A stretch of 10,633 nt of DNA from Sulfurovum sp. (GTDB taxonomy: Bacteria; Campylobacterota; Campylobacteria; Campylobacterales; Sulfurovaceae). The position numbers and the translations under genes were made by a program. The stretch is from positions 1 to 10,633 of the forward strand of contig JAGGRU010000294.1 in NCBI GenBank assembly GCA_021159425.1, in the 5' to 3' direction. Shown in pieces: positions 1 through 5,803 of this stretch. The notes under the pieces are model-generated. The model was not told where the DNA came from. It was given only the letters and a program-made list of their open reading frames with translations, and ran no database searches. Every line of letters starts with the position of its first letter. Within the stretch, counting starts at the first letter, position 1.

Positions 1-2117
1 GTAGTTGCACCACAAACGTAGTCACCTTCTATCTTGAACTTGATCGCTGTTACACCACGTGCTACACGTCCGATCTCTCTTGCATCACCAACTTTAAATC
101 TGATACAAAGACCTTTTTTTGTTGCAACAAAGAGCCATTTTGTATCTGGCTTCACGATTTTCGCTTCTACAAGCGTATCATTTTCATCAAGGTTGATGGC
201 TCTTACACCATTAGATCTGATGTTTGAATATTCAGAAAGGTTGGTTCTTTTTACAATACCATTTTGGGTAAAGAATACCAGTCCTTTATCGTCATCAAAG
301 TCAGTCGTTGGGATGATCGCCATGATCTTCTCATCTTTTTGAAGGTTAATGAGATTCACCACCGCTTTACCTTTGGCTATACGAGACCCTTCAGGTATTC
401 TATAGACTTTCAACCAGTACAACTGACCTCTGTCGGTAACGAACATAAGCGTATCATGCGTATTTGACGTAAAGAAACTCTCAATGAAGTCATCATCATA
501 GGTTGTTACCGCTGTTTTACCTTTACCGCCACGATGTTGTTTCTCATACTGTTTGACCGGAACACGTTTAATATACCCTCTATGTGTGATCGTTACAACC
601 ATCGGCTCATTTGGAATGAGGTCTTCAATATCAATATCATCATAATCATCTACGATTTCTGTTCTTCTTGGCGTTGTAAATTTCTCACCGATCTCTACCA
701 TCTCTTCACGGATGATCTCATTGATCTTGTCTTCACTTTTCAAGATCGCTTCAAGCTCTGCAATAAGTGCAAGAAGTTCAGCCAATTCACTCTCAATTTT
801 TTCTATCTGAAGACCGGTAAGACGTCCAAGTCTCATTTCCAAGATAGCTTTTGCCTGGATCTCTGAAAGTTTGAAACGAGCCATAAGACTTTCTCTCGCT
901 TCTGTGTCGTCTTGAGAAGCACGAATGATCTTGATGACCTCATCGATGTTATCGATAGCAATTTTAAGACCTTCTAAGATGTGTGCTCTTGCTCTTGCTT
1001 TTTCAAGATCAAAGATCGTTCTTCTGATCACTACTGTTTTTCTATGGTTCAGGAAGAGGTCAAAAAGTTCCATCAGTTTAAAGACTTTTGGCTCTTTGTT
1101 TGCAATAGCCAACATAATAATACCAAAGGTCACTTGCATTTGTGTAGACTTGAAAAGGTTGTTCAGTACGATCTCGCTCATAGCATCACGCTTAAGCTCC
1201 ATGATCACTCTAATCCCTTCTCTGTCTGACTCATCACGCAGTTCAGAGATACCTTCAATGTGTTTGTCACGTACAAGCTGTGCAATATTTTCTATGAGTC
1301 TTGATTTGTTGACCTGGTAAGGAAGTTCATCGATGACAATGACTTCTTTATTTCCTTTTTGTTCTATGTGTGTTTTTGCACGTACTTTAATACGCCCACG
1401 TCCGGTTGTGTATGCATCTGTAATACCTTTACGACCAAAGATGATACCACCCGTTGGGAAGTCAGGTCCATGAACGATCTTCATCATATCTTCAATCGTT
1501 GATTCCGGATTGTCAATACGCAATATAAGTGCTTCTACAAGTTCATCCAGTCTATGCGGTGGAATATTTGTTGCCATACCAACCGCAATACCGCTTGAAC
1601 CGTTCAGTAACAGGTTTGGTACACGTGCAGGAAGTACATCCGGCTCAGTCATGGAGTCATCGTAGTTTGCTGTAAAATCTACCGTATCTTTATCTAAGTC
1701 ATTCAAAAGCTCTTCAGCTATTTTAGTCATACGTGCTTCGGTATATCTCATTGCCGCTGCATTGTCACCATCAACAGAACCGAAGTTACCTTGACCGTCT
1801 ACAAGCGGAGCCTGCATAGAAAAGTTCTGCGCCATACGTACCAATGCATCATACACGGAGTTGTCACCATGCGGGTGATATTTACCGATAACATCTCCGA
1901 CAATACGTGCCGATTTTTTGTAGGGACTTCTGTGCGAGAGATGAAGGTCATTCATCGCATAGAGGATCCTTCTGTGTACAGGTTTAAGCCCGTCACGTGC
2001 ATCCGGCAGTGCCCTACCGATAATAACTGACATCGAATAATCAAGATAACTCGCCTTGATACTATCTTCTATCAATACCTCTTGGATATTGTGGCCATCT
2101 TCAAACAAATCAGACAT
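1..2117 (-). CDS. gyrA: DNA gyrase subunit A (C-terminal part beyond left edge)
   Basis: GyrA is the DNA-cleaving subunit of the cytoplasmic A2B2 gyrase that introduces negative supercoils using ATP. The frame is open from the ATG at 2117 to the left edge, giving about 705 codons. Bacterial GyrA is usually 820-870 residues, so roughly 120-160 residues of the C-terminal pinwheel are missing. Visible landmarks are the N-terminal stretch [20 protein letters not shown], the quinolone region with [17 protein letters not shown], and the catalytic tyrosine in AMRYTEARM at about residue 125. A GyrA box, QHRGGKG, lies at about residues 527-533. That box marks this as GyrA rather than ParC. The start is supported by AAGGA five bases upstream. 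A TAGAAT -10 candidate lies 30 bases upstream and unusual 9-mer repeats beyond it. Identification is essentially certain. Confidence 0.98.
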   Translation of the reverse strand, partial: MSDLFEDGHNIQEVLIEDSIKASYLDYSMSVIIGRALPDARDGLKPVHRRILYAMNDLHLSHRSPYKKSARIVGDVIGKYHPHGDNSVYDALVRMAQNFSMQAPLVDGQGNFGSVDGDNAAAMRYTEARMTKIAEELLNDLDKDTVDFTANYDDSMTEPDVLPARVPNLLLNGSSGIAVGMATNIPPHRLDELVEALILRIDNPESTIEDMMKIVHGPDFPTGGIIFGRKGITDAYTTGRGRIKVRAKTHIEQKGNKEVIVIDELPYQVNKSRLIENIAQLVRDKHIEGISELRDESDREGIRVIMELKRDAMSEIVLNNLFKSTQMQVTFGIIMLAIANKEPKVFKLMELFDLFLNHRKTVVIRRTIFDLEKARARAHILEGLKIAIDNIDEVIKIIRASQDDTEARESLMARFKLSEIQAKAILEMRLGRLTGLQIEKIESELAELLALIAELEAILKSEDKINEIIREEMVEIGEKFTTPRRTEIVDDYDDIDIEDLIPNEPMVVTITHRGYIKRVPVKQYEKQHRGGKGKTAVTTYDDDFIESFFTSNTHDTLMFVTDRGQLYWLKVYRIPEGSRIAKGKAVVNLINLQKDEKIMAIIPTTDFDDDKGLVFFTQNGIVKRTNLSEYSNIRSNGVRAINLDENDTLVEAKIVKPDTKWLFVATKKGLCIRFKVGDAREIGRVARGVTAIKFKIEGDYVCGAT

Positions 2118-2122
2118 TTTTT

Positions 2123-2152
2123 TCCTTAGTAATTCAGAATTTAATGATTCTA
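2123..2152 (-). promoter_or_regulatory. gyrA -10 candidate and Shine-Dalgarno
   Basis: On the minus strand TAGAAT occupies 2152-2147 and AAGGA occupies 2127-2123, five bases before the gyrA ATG. This gives a predicted 5' leader of about 20-25 bases. No good -35 hexamer sits 16-18 bases upstream of the -10, which is usual for Campylobacterota sigma70 promoters. The ribosome binding site is clear; the -10 is a plausible match only. Confidence 0.5.
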
Positions 2153-2178
2153 TCTAATAGAGGGTGTAAAAAGGCTTA

Positions 2179-2271
2179 AAAATGGCTCAAAATGGCTGTT
2201 AGAGGTCTTAAAATGGATTTTTTGGGTTTTTGTGGTTTTTTGGTTAACATAATAATATTACTAAAATGGCT
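2179..2271 (-). repeat. AGCCATTTT 9-mer repeats upstream of gyrA
   Basis: Read on the minus strand, AGCCATTTT occurs at 2187-2179, 2197-2189 and 2271-2263, with a one-base variant ATCCATTTT at 2218-2210. Successive starts are 10, 21 and 53 bases apart, close to one, two and five helical turns, so the copies would lie on one face of the DNA. The nearest copy falls near position -38 to -46 of the predicted gyrA promoter. This could be a regulator site or a bend element for a supercoiling-related gene. The repeats are directly seen; the function is inference. Confidence 0.5.
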
Positions 2272-2334
2272 TATTTAGCTTTATTTTATTTGTTCTAATT
2301 TCCTCATATTTTATTTGTGGCGTTGTTTTTCTCA

Positions 2335-2354
2335 ATACTTTTCTAGAAAAGTAT
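2335..2354. repeat. 20-bp perfect palindrome
   Basis: ATACTTTTCTAGAAAAGTAT is a perfect 20-base palindrome in the gap between gyrA and the thioredoxin-like gene. It has no central spacer, so as RNA it would form a short hairpin and as DNA it resembles a dimeric protein site. It lies 30 to 75 bases from two other inverted repeats, which suggests a compact repeat element rather than an isolated operator. Confidence 0.6.
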
Positions 2355-2364
2355 CACAAAAGTC

Positions 2365-2410
2365 GTCACTGTTCTCAAATCGCTTTGCTTTCAAGGGTGT
2401 TCACAGTGAC
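2365..2410. repeat. 8-bp inverted repeat with 30-base loop
   Basis: GTCACTGT (2365-2372) and ACAGTGAC (2403-2410) are perfect inverted copies around a 30-base centre. Together with the palindrome at 2335-2354 and the hairpin at 2415-2427 this makes about 95 bases of structured non-coding DNA downstream of the thioredoxin-like gene. It may be a miniature dispersed repeat or part of a processing or termination region. No target-site duplication or transposon end is recognised. Confidence 0.45.
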
Positions 2411-2414
2411 AGGG

Positions 2415-2427
2415 CGCACTTTGTGCG
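2415..2427 (-). terminator. Short hairpin after thioredoxin-like gene
   Basis: CGCAC, TTT, GTGCG forms a five-base-pair GC-rich stem with a three-base loop, 17 bases past the stop of the minus-strand thioredoxin-like gene. No T-run follows it in that direction, so it is a weak candidate for intrinsic termination. It may belong instead to the neighbouring palindromic block. Confidence 0.3.
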
Positions 2428-2444
2428 ATTGATGGTCTAATTGC

Positions 2445-2765
2445 TTACGCGTCTGTCATCATTCCATAAGGGCGTTTCAATTTTTCAGTTAGTTGATGTA
2501 AACTTACTGCTCTACCCTCACGGGCAAACTCTCTACCATCCATAAATACGATCATTGTAGGTACAGAAAAGACTTGATACTGTGCGGAGATCTCTGCATT
2601 TTCATGGGCATCTAAATAGATCTGTTTTAGCTGAGGGAACTCTTTATCGAATACTTCTTTAAATTTAGGTCTAAGTGCATGACATACATTGCACTTCTCT
2701 CCTGAAAAGTACAGGAGTACCCCTACTTCAGTTCTTATGGTTGTTTGTAGTTCTTCCAGGATCAT
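2445..2765 (-). CDS. Small cytosolic thioredoxin-family protein
   Basis: This 106-residue protein is a single thioredoxin fold, close to the usual ~105-110 residues of thioredoxins. It has no signal peptide, so it should act in the cytoplasm reducing disulfides or protecting thiols. The redox motif is C25-N-V-C28 within SGEKCNVCHAL, not the canonical WCGPC, and the cis-proline loop is SVPT with Pro69. That divergence argues against the main housekeeping thioredoxin and for a specialised or orphan thioredoxin-like reductase. The ATG is preceded by AAAGGAA at suitable spacing. It lies 34 bases downstream of selO on the same strand and could be co-transcribed with it, but it also has its own good promoter match in the selO 3' end. 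Its partner is unknown; SelO targets are an attractive guess only. Confidence 0.88.
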   Translation of the reverse strand: MILEELQTTIRTEVGVLLYFSGEKCNVCHALRPKFKEVFDKEFPQLKQIYLDAHENAEISAQYQVFSVPTMIVFMDGREFAREGRAVSLHQLTEKLKRPYGMMTDA

Positions 2766-2789
2766 TTTTTATTCCTTTAACATTTCGAA

Positions 2790-2817
2790 ATTATAGCTGT
2801 TATGAACTACAACTCAA
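2790..2817 (-). promoter_or_regulatory. Promoter of thioredoxin-like gene inside selO 3' end
   Basis: On the minus strand TTGAGT (2817-2812), a 16-base spacer and a perfect TATAAT (2795-2790) form the best -35/-10 pair I see in the window. Transcription would begin near 2783, leaving a leader of about 18 bases before the ATG at 2765. The -35 overlaps the last codons of selO. The thioredoxin-like gene can therefore probably be expressed without selO. Confidence 0.55.
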
Positions 2818-4236
2818 CTTCTTGTTCTTAAACTCATCCGGTGTAGCTCCTGCCCATCGTTCAAAATTTTCATGTTCTGCATACGGGTTTTGGGCTATTT
2901 TAAAGAGATCATTTATCATAGAATAATCTCCTTCCTCTGCTGCATCAATGGCTTCTTGTAACATATAGTTTTTCAACACATATTTGGGGTTGGTTTCAAG
3001 CATAATTTCTTGACGTTCTTCAGTCGATGAACTATTCTCTTTTAATCTTTCATCATAGCTGTCCAACCAGTCATTCATAGGTTTATGGAAAAGTGCGAGT
3101 TTTAACATATCACTGCGGTCACCGCTATAATGGCTCAGTGTTCTAAAGAAAAGTGTATAGTCTATGTTTAACCCTTGTAACATTCCTAAAAGATGTTTAA
3201 AAAGATCAATGTCACTCTCTTGTGCCTTGTCTAGCCCTGTCTTTTTACCCATAAGGTAAAGATATCTTTCTGTGTAAAGTCTTGGGTAGTGTTCTATGAT
3301 CTTTTCCAGTCTGTCACTGTTTACCAAAGGCGAAAGAGCCAGCATGAAAGCACGCAAGTTCCATTCTCCGATGTTGGGTTGGTTGCCAAAACTGTAGCGT
3401 CCGCCTGAATCAGTATGGTTACAGATATATTGAAAATCATAGTCATCTAAAAAGGCATAAGGACCATAATCTATGGTCAGTCCGGCTATGGACATGTTGT
3501 CTGTATTCATCACTCCATGGTTAAAACCAACCGCCTGCCACTCTGCCATGAGTCTGGCTGTTTTTCCTACAACCTCTGTAAAAAAGTGTAAGTATTTATT
3601 TGGCTCATCCATTAAATGAGGATAAGATTCTGCAATGGCATAATCCGCCAGGGCTTCCAACTCTTTGTATTTCTTCTTATGTGCAAAATATTCGAAGGTT
3701 CCAAAACGTACCCAGGAAGGAGAGACACGAAGTACAATGGCTCCTTTTTCCCAGCTTTGTCTGTAGACTTCATGTTTTGACCCTATGAGAGCTAAGGCTC
3801 TTGTGGTTTCAATACCCAGTCCAAACATGGCTTCAGACATCAAATATTCACGGATACTTGAACGAAGTACAGCTCTGCCATCTCCGGAACGGGAATACTT
3901 TGTCTGCCCTGCTCCTTTGAGTTGCATATGCAAGTTGTTGATGGTTCCTATATTGATGGCCCTGCCATCTCCAAGCCTTGGGACAAAATGTCCAAACTGA
4001 TGTCCGGCATAACACATGGCAAAAGTCTCAGACCCTTCCAACGCCAAAACACCGTTGGCAAAGTTAGCAAAAGATTCTGTGTTTAATTCTTCAACATCTA
4101 TGTCAAGCATCTTCGCCACTTCCTCATTGGCATGAATGAGAAATGCATTTTTGAGTGGTGCCGGTGTTACTCTGTCATGGCACTCATCGGGTAACGTTAA
4201 ATAAGGATTACTTAGTTTTATTTCGTTTAATTTCAT
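2800..4236 (-). CDS. selO: Protein adenylyltransferase SelO (YdiU family)
   Basis: SelO is a pseudokinase-fold enzyme that transfers AMP from ATP to Ser/Thr/Tyr of target proteins; in E. coli, targets include redox and metabolic enzymes. The product is 478 residues, the same length as E. coli YdiU. Family blocks are visible in order: CYAGHQFG, RLGDGRA, QLKGAGQTKYSRSGDGRAVL, SSIREYL, GFNHGVMNTDNMS, DYGPYAFLD and GNQPNIGEWNL. K107, E130, D246 and D256 fall at the positions I recall for nucleotide and metal binding and catalysis in E. coli SelO. C272 and the antepenultimate C476 (ending SCSS) match the redox disulfide pair reported for E. coli; in animals that C-terminal position is selenocysteine. 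No Shine-Dalgarno precedes the ATG. It is divergent from yebC and upstream of a thioredoxin-like gene. Some databases use the names ydiU or SELO. Confidence 0.97.
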   Translation of the reverse strand: MKLNEIKLSNPYLTLPDECHDRVTPAPLKNAFLIHANEEVAKMLDIDVEELNTESFANFANGVLALEGSETFAMCYAGHQFGHFVPRLGDGRAINIGTINNLHMQLKGAGQTKYSRSGDGRAVLRSSIREYLMSEAMFGLGIETTRALALIGSKHEVYRQSWEKGAIVLRVSPSWVRFGTFEYFAHKKKYKELEALADYAIAESYPHLMDEPNKYLHFFTEVVGKTARLMAEWQAVGFNHGVMNTDNMSIAGLTIDYGPYAFLDDYDFQYICNHTDSGGRYSFGNQPNIGEWNLRAFMLALSPLVNSDRLEKIIEHYPRLYTERYLYLMGKKTGLDKAQESDIDLFKHLLGMLQGLNIDYTLFFRTLSHYSGDRSDMLKLALFHKPMNDWLDSYDERLKENSSSTEERQEIMLETNPKYVLKNYMLQEAIDAAEEGDYSMINDLFKIAQNPYAEHENFERWAGATPDEFKNKKLSCSS

Positions 4237-4242
4237 AAGAAC

Positions 4243-4248
4243 AATATA
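4243..4248 (-). promoter_or_regulatory. Possible -10 giving a leaderless selO mRNA
   Basis: TATATT on the minus strand ends seven bases before the selO ATG at 4236, so initiation at the normal distance would start the transcript at or next to the start codon. The selO ATG also lacks any AGGA-like site upstream. An alternative TATACT -10 at 4281-4276 would give a leader of about 32 bases. The choice cannot be settled from sequence. Confidence 0.3.
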
Positions 4249-4275
4249 CTGACCGAAACTTTAAAGTGACTTAGG

Positions 4276-4283
4276 AGTATAAT
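4276..4283. promoter_or_regulatory. Overlapping divergent -10 elements of selO and yebC
   Basis: The octamer AGTATAAT reads TATAAT on the plus strand (4278-4283, toward yebC) and TATACT on the minus strand (4281-4276, toward selO). The minus-strand element has TTAATG (4304-4299) as a weak -35 with a 17-base spacer; the plus strand has no clear -35. If both are used, polymerase could occupy only one direction at a time. yebC would have a leader of about 25-30 bases. Confidence 0.4.
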
Positions 4284-4314
4284 AACGCCAATTACACACA
4301 TTAAGGAAACAGAT

Positions 4315-5052
4315 ATGGGTAGAGCGTTTGAATACCGTAAAGCATCAAAACTAAAAAGATGGGGAGCAATGTCAAGGTTGTTTCCTAAACTGGGAAACAT
4401 CATTACTATGGCAGCCAAAGCAGGCAGCCCTGACCCAGACATGAACCCTACCCTTCGTACAGCCATTCTCAATGCAAAAGCACAAAACATGCCTAAGCAC
4501 AACATTGAAGCAGCGATCAAAAGAGCTTCAGGTAAAGATGCCGCTGACATTAAAGAGATACACTATGAAGCAAAAGGACCTTACGGTGTACAGCTCATTA
4601 TTGACTGTGCCACAGACAATGGTACACGAACTGTTGCCAATGTAAAAGCTACACTTGTTAGAAACAAAACTGAAATGCTTACTTCCGGATCACTTAACTT
4701 TATGTTTACACAAAAATCTGTATTTACTTTTTATAAAACAGAGGGAATGGACATTGAAGAACTCGAACTTGAACTCATCGATGCAGGACTTGAAGAGATA
4801 GAAGAGACCGTAGAACCTCAAGAAGAAGGTGAAGACAAAGCCCTCATCAAAATATTTGGAGAGTTTGCATCCTTTGGTGACTTGAACAAAGCCCTTGAAG
4901 AGATGAATATAGAAGTTAAATCTGCGAAACACGAACGTATCGCCAATACACCTATTGACCTTACAGATGAACAGATGGAAGAAGTAGATGTCCTCATCGA
5001 TAAACTTGAAGAAGATGAAGATGTACAGGCTGTGTATACGAATATAAATTAA
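4315..5052 (+). CDS. yebC: YebC/PmpR/TACO1 family regulatory protein
   Basis: This 245-residue protein matches the YebC family over its whole length (family typically about 240-250 residues). It begins MGRAFEYRKASKLKRWGAM and contains the conserved AAKAGSPDPDMNPTLRTAI, AKAQNMPKHNIEAAIKRASG and SDN-like CATDNGTRTVANVKA blocks, followed by SGSLNFMF. The acidic C-terminal third (about residues 150-245) is typical of the family. The family was first described as DNA-binding transcriptional regulators (PmpR); more recent work on YebC and mitochondrial TACO1 points to a ribosome-associated factor that relieves stalling on difficult peptide sequences. Which role applies here cannot be read from sequence. 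AAGGAA six bases before the ATG fixes the start. It is monocistronic, divergent from selO and convergent with the flavin-reductase gene. Confidence 0.96.
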   Translation: MGRAFEYRKASKLKRWGAMSRLFPKLGNIITMAAKAGSPDPDMNPTLRTAILNAKAQNMPKHNIEAAIKRASGKDAADIKEIHYEAKGPYGVQLIIDCATDNGTRTVANVKATLVRNKTEMLTSGSLNFMFTQKSVFTFYKTEGMDIEELELELIDAGLEEIEETVEPQEEGEDKALIKIFGEFASFGDLNKALEEMNIEVKSAKHERIANTPIDLTDEQMEEVDVLIDKLEEDEDVQAVYTNIN

Positions 5053-5058
5053 TATATT

Positions 5059-5094
5059 GGTCGGTAAACCGACCCTACACAATCTAAACGTAGG
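5059..5094. terminator. Hairpin between convergent yebC and flavin-reductase genes
   Basis: GGTCGGT (5059-5065), AA and ACCGACC (5068-5074) form a perfect seven-base-pair inverted repeat six bases after the yebC stop. A second, weaker pair CCTAC (5074-5078) and GTAGG (5090-5094) partly overlaps it. The site lies in the 47-base gap between converging genes and could stop transcription from both, although no T-run follows. The two-base centre also resembles the REP-like palindromes at 5718-5755. Confidence 0.5.
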
Positions 5095-5099
5095 ATCGA

Positions 5100-5690
5100 T
5101 TAAGGAATAACCGGTGGTATGATCTTCTCTCCCAATTTTGCATAAGACTTTCCAATGCGTGCGATCGCATCAAATTCTAAACTCATTTTTTCTTTATCTG
5201 TAATGATGGATTCATCAATATACAGATGTTTGATCTCTATGATCACAGGGATGGTCTTGCTTCCTTTTAGATCTACTTCTTGAAGATACTCACAAAAGAA
5301 CGCTGCTTTGACACCTTCAACCATGGGAGGAAAATCATCAAATATCTTTTTTGTAGCAATATCAAATTCTTCAGCTTCACTTTGATCTGCCTCTAAACCT
5401 TTAGAACTGTAATGCATCGCTTCCAGATGTGCTTCATCTACCATACATACTACACATTTTTTAGTTTCTCGTAAATTATGCAATGTATCTTTTGGGGTTC
5501 CATCGGGTCGATGACCTATGGAAACTATCATAGTAGGAGGATTTGATGAGAGTCCTGTGAAATAAGAGAAAGGAGCGATGTTAAGTACTTCTCCTTCAGT
5601 CACTATCCAAGCGATAGGACGGGGAATAATAAGCTGTGCCATGAGATTGTATTTCTCATTGAGTACTCTGTCTTGAAAATCTATTAACAT
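5100..5690 (-). CDS. Flavin reductase-like FMN-binding protein
   Basis: The 196-residue product belongs to the flavin reductase-like FMN-binding split-barrel family (DIM6/NTAB type), normally about 180-220 residues. Such proteins bind FMN and either reduce free flavin with NAD(P)H or act as flavin-dependent oxidoreductases in the cytoplasm. Diagnostic stretches are IPRPIAWIVTEGEVLNIAPF (residues about 22-41), SYFTGLSSNPPTMIVSIG and HRPDGTPKDTLHNLRETKKC, which form the FMN-binding core. No signal peptide or membrane segment is seen. GAGGAA five bases before the ATG supports the start. It lies downstream of the ABC-F gene on the same strand, but 113 bases of palindrome-rich DNA intervene, so co-transcription is doubtful. 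The physiological substrate cannot be assigned. Confidence 0.9.
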   Translation of the reverse strand: MLIDFQDRVLNEKYNLMAQLIIPRPIAWIVTEGEVLNIAPFSYFTGLSSNPPTMIVSIGHRPDGTPKDTLHNLRETKKCVVCMVDEAHLEAMHYSSKGLEADQSEAEEFDIATKKIFDDFPPMVEGVKAAFFCEYLQEVDLKGSKTIPVIIEIKHLYIDESIITDKEKMSLEFDAIARIGKSYAKLGEKIIPPVIP

Positions 5691-5712
5691 TTTAATTCCT
5701 CATAATTATATC

Positions 5713-5759
5713 GGAGTCGGGACTTTAGTCCCGTTTTATGGGACTGAAGTCCCATCTCC
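5713..5759. repeat. REP-like tandem palindromes closed by an outer stem
   Basis: Two related palindromes lie side by side: CGGGACT-TT-AGTCCCG (5718-5733) and ATGGGACT-GA-AGTCCCAT (5738-5755), joined by TTTT. Flanking GGAG (5713-5716) and CTCC (5756-5759) are also complementary, so the whole could fold as a three-way junction of two hairpins. The shared GGGACT core and paired layout resemble bacterial REP/BIME elements mobilised by RAYT-type transposases. No transposase gene is in the window. It sits just upstream of the flavin-reductase gene, leaving little room for that gene's own promoter. Confidence 0.6.
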
Positions 5760-5776
5760 ACTATTCACTATTCACT

Positions 5777-5802
5777 TAAAAGTATGACACGTCATACTTT
5801 TA
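5777..5802 (-). terminator. 12-bp-arm hairpin directly after ABC-F stop
   Basis: TAAAAGTATGAC (5777-5788) and GTCATACTTTTA (5791-5802) are perfect inverted arms around a two-base centre. On the minus strand the hairpin begins one base after the ABC-F TAG stop and its 3' arm ends in TTTT, so it is the most terminator-like structure between the ABC-F and flavin-reductase genes. The T-stretch is inside the stem rather than after it, so efficiency is uncertain. The 7-base unit CTATTCA is repeated beside it at 5761-5774. Confidence 0.5.
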
Positions 5803-5803
5803 T

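Noticed and set aside
1845..1875. Asn in the GyrA quinolone region at the position of E. coli Ser83 ([10 protein letters not shown])
   Set aside because: Wild-type Helicobacter GyrA also has Asn here, so it is best read as lineage-typical rather than a resistance mutation.
34..2030. Several plus-strand open frames of 60-130 codons opposite gyrA
   Set aside because: They lie antisense to a strongly conserved gyrA frame, lack ribosome binding sites and resemble no family, so they are shadows.
4233..4550. 105-codon minus-strand frame overlapping the yebC start, with hydrophobic character
   Set aside because: It is antisense to the conserved N-terminus of yebC and covers the divergent promoter region; the hydrophobicity is a by-product of the opposite strand.
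5761..5776. CTATTCA tandem repeat as a phase-variation tract
   Set aside because: Only two copies are present and it lies outside any coding frame or clear promoter.
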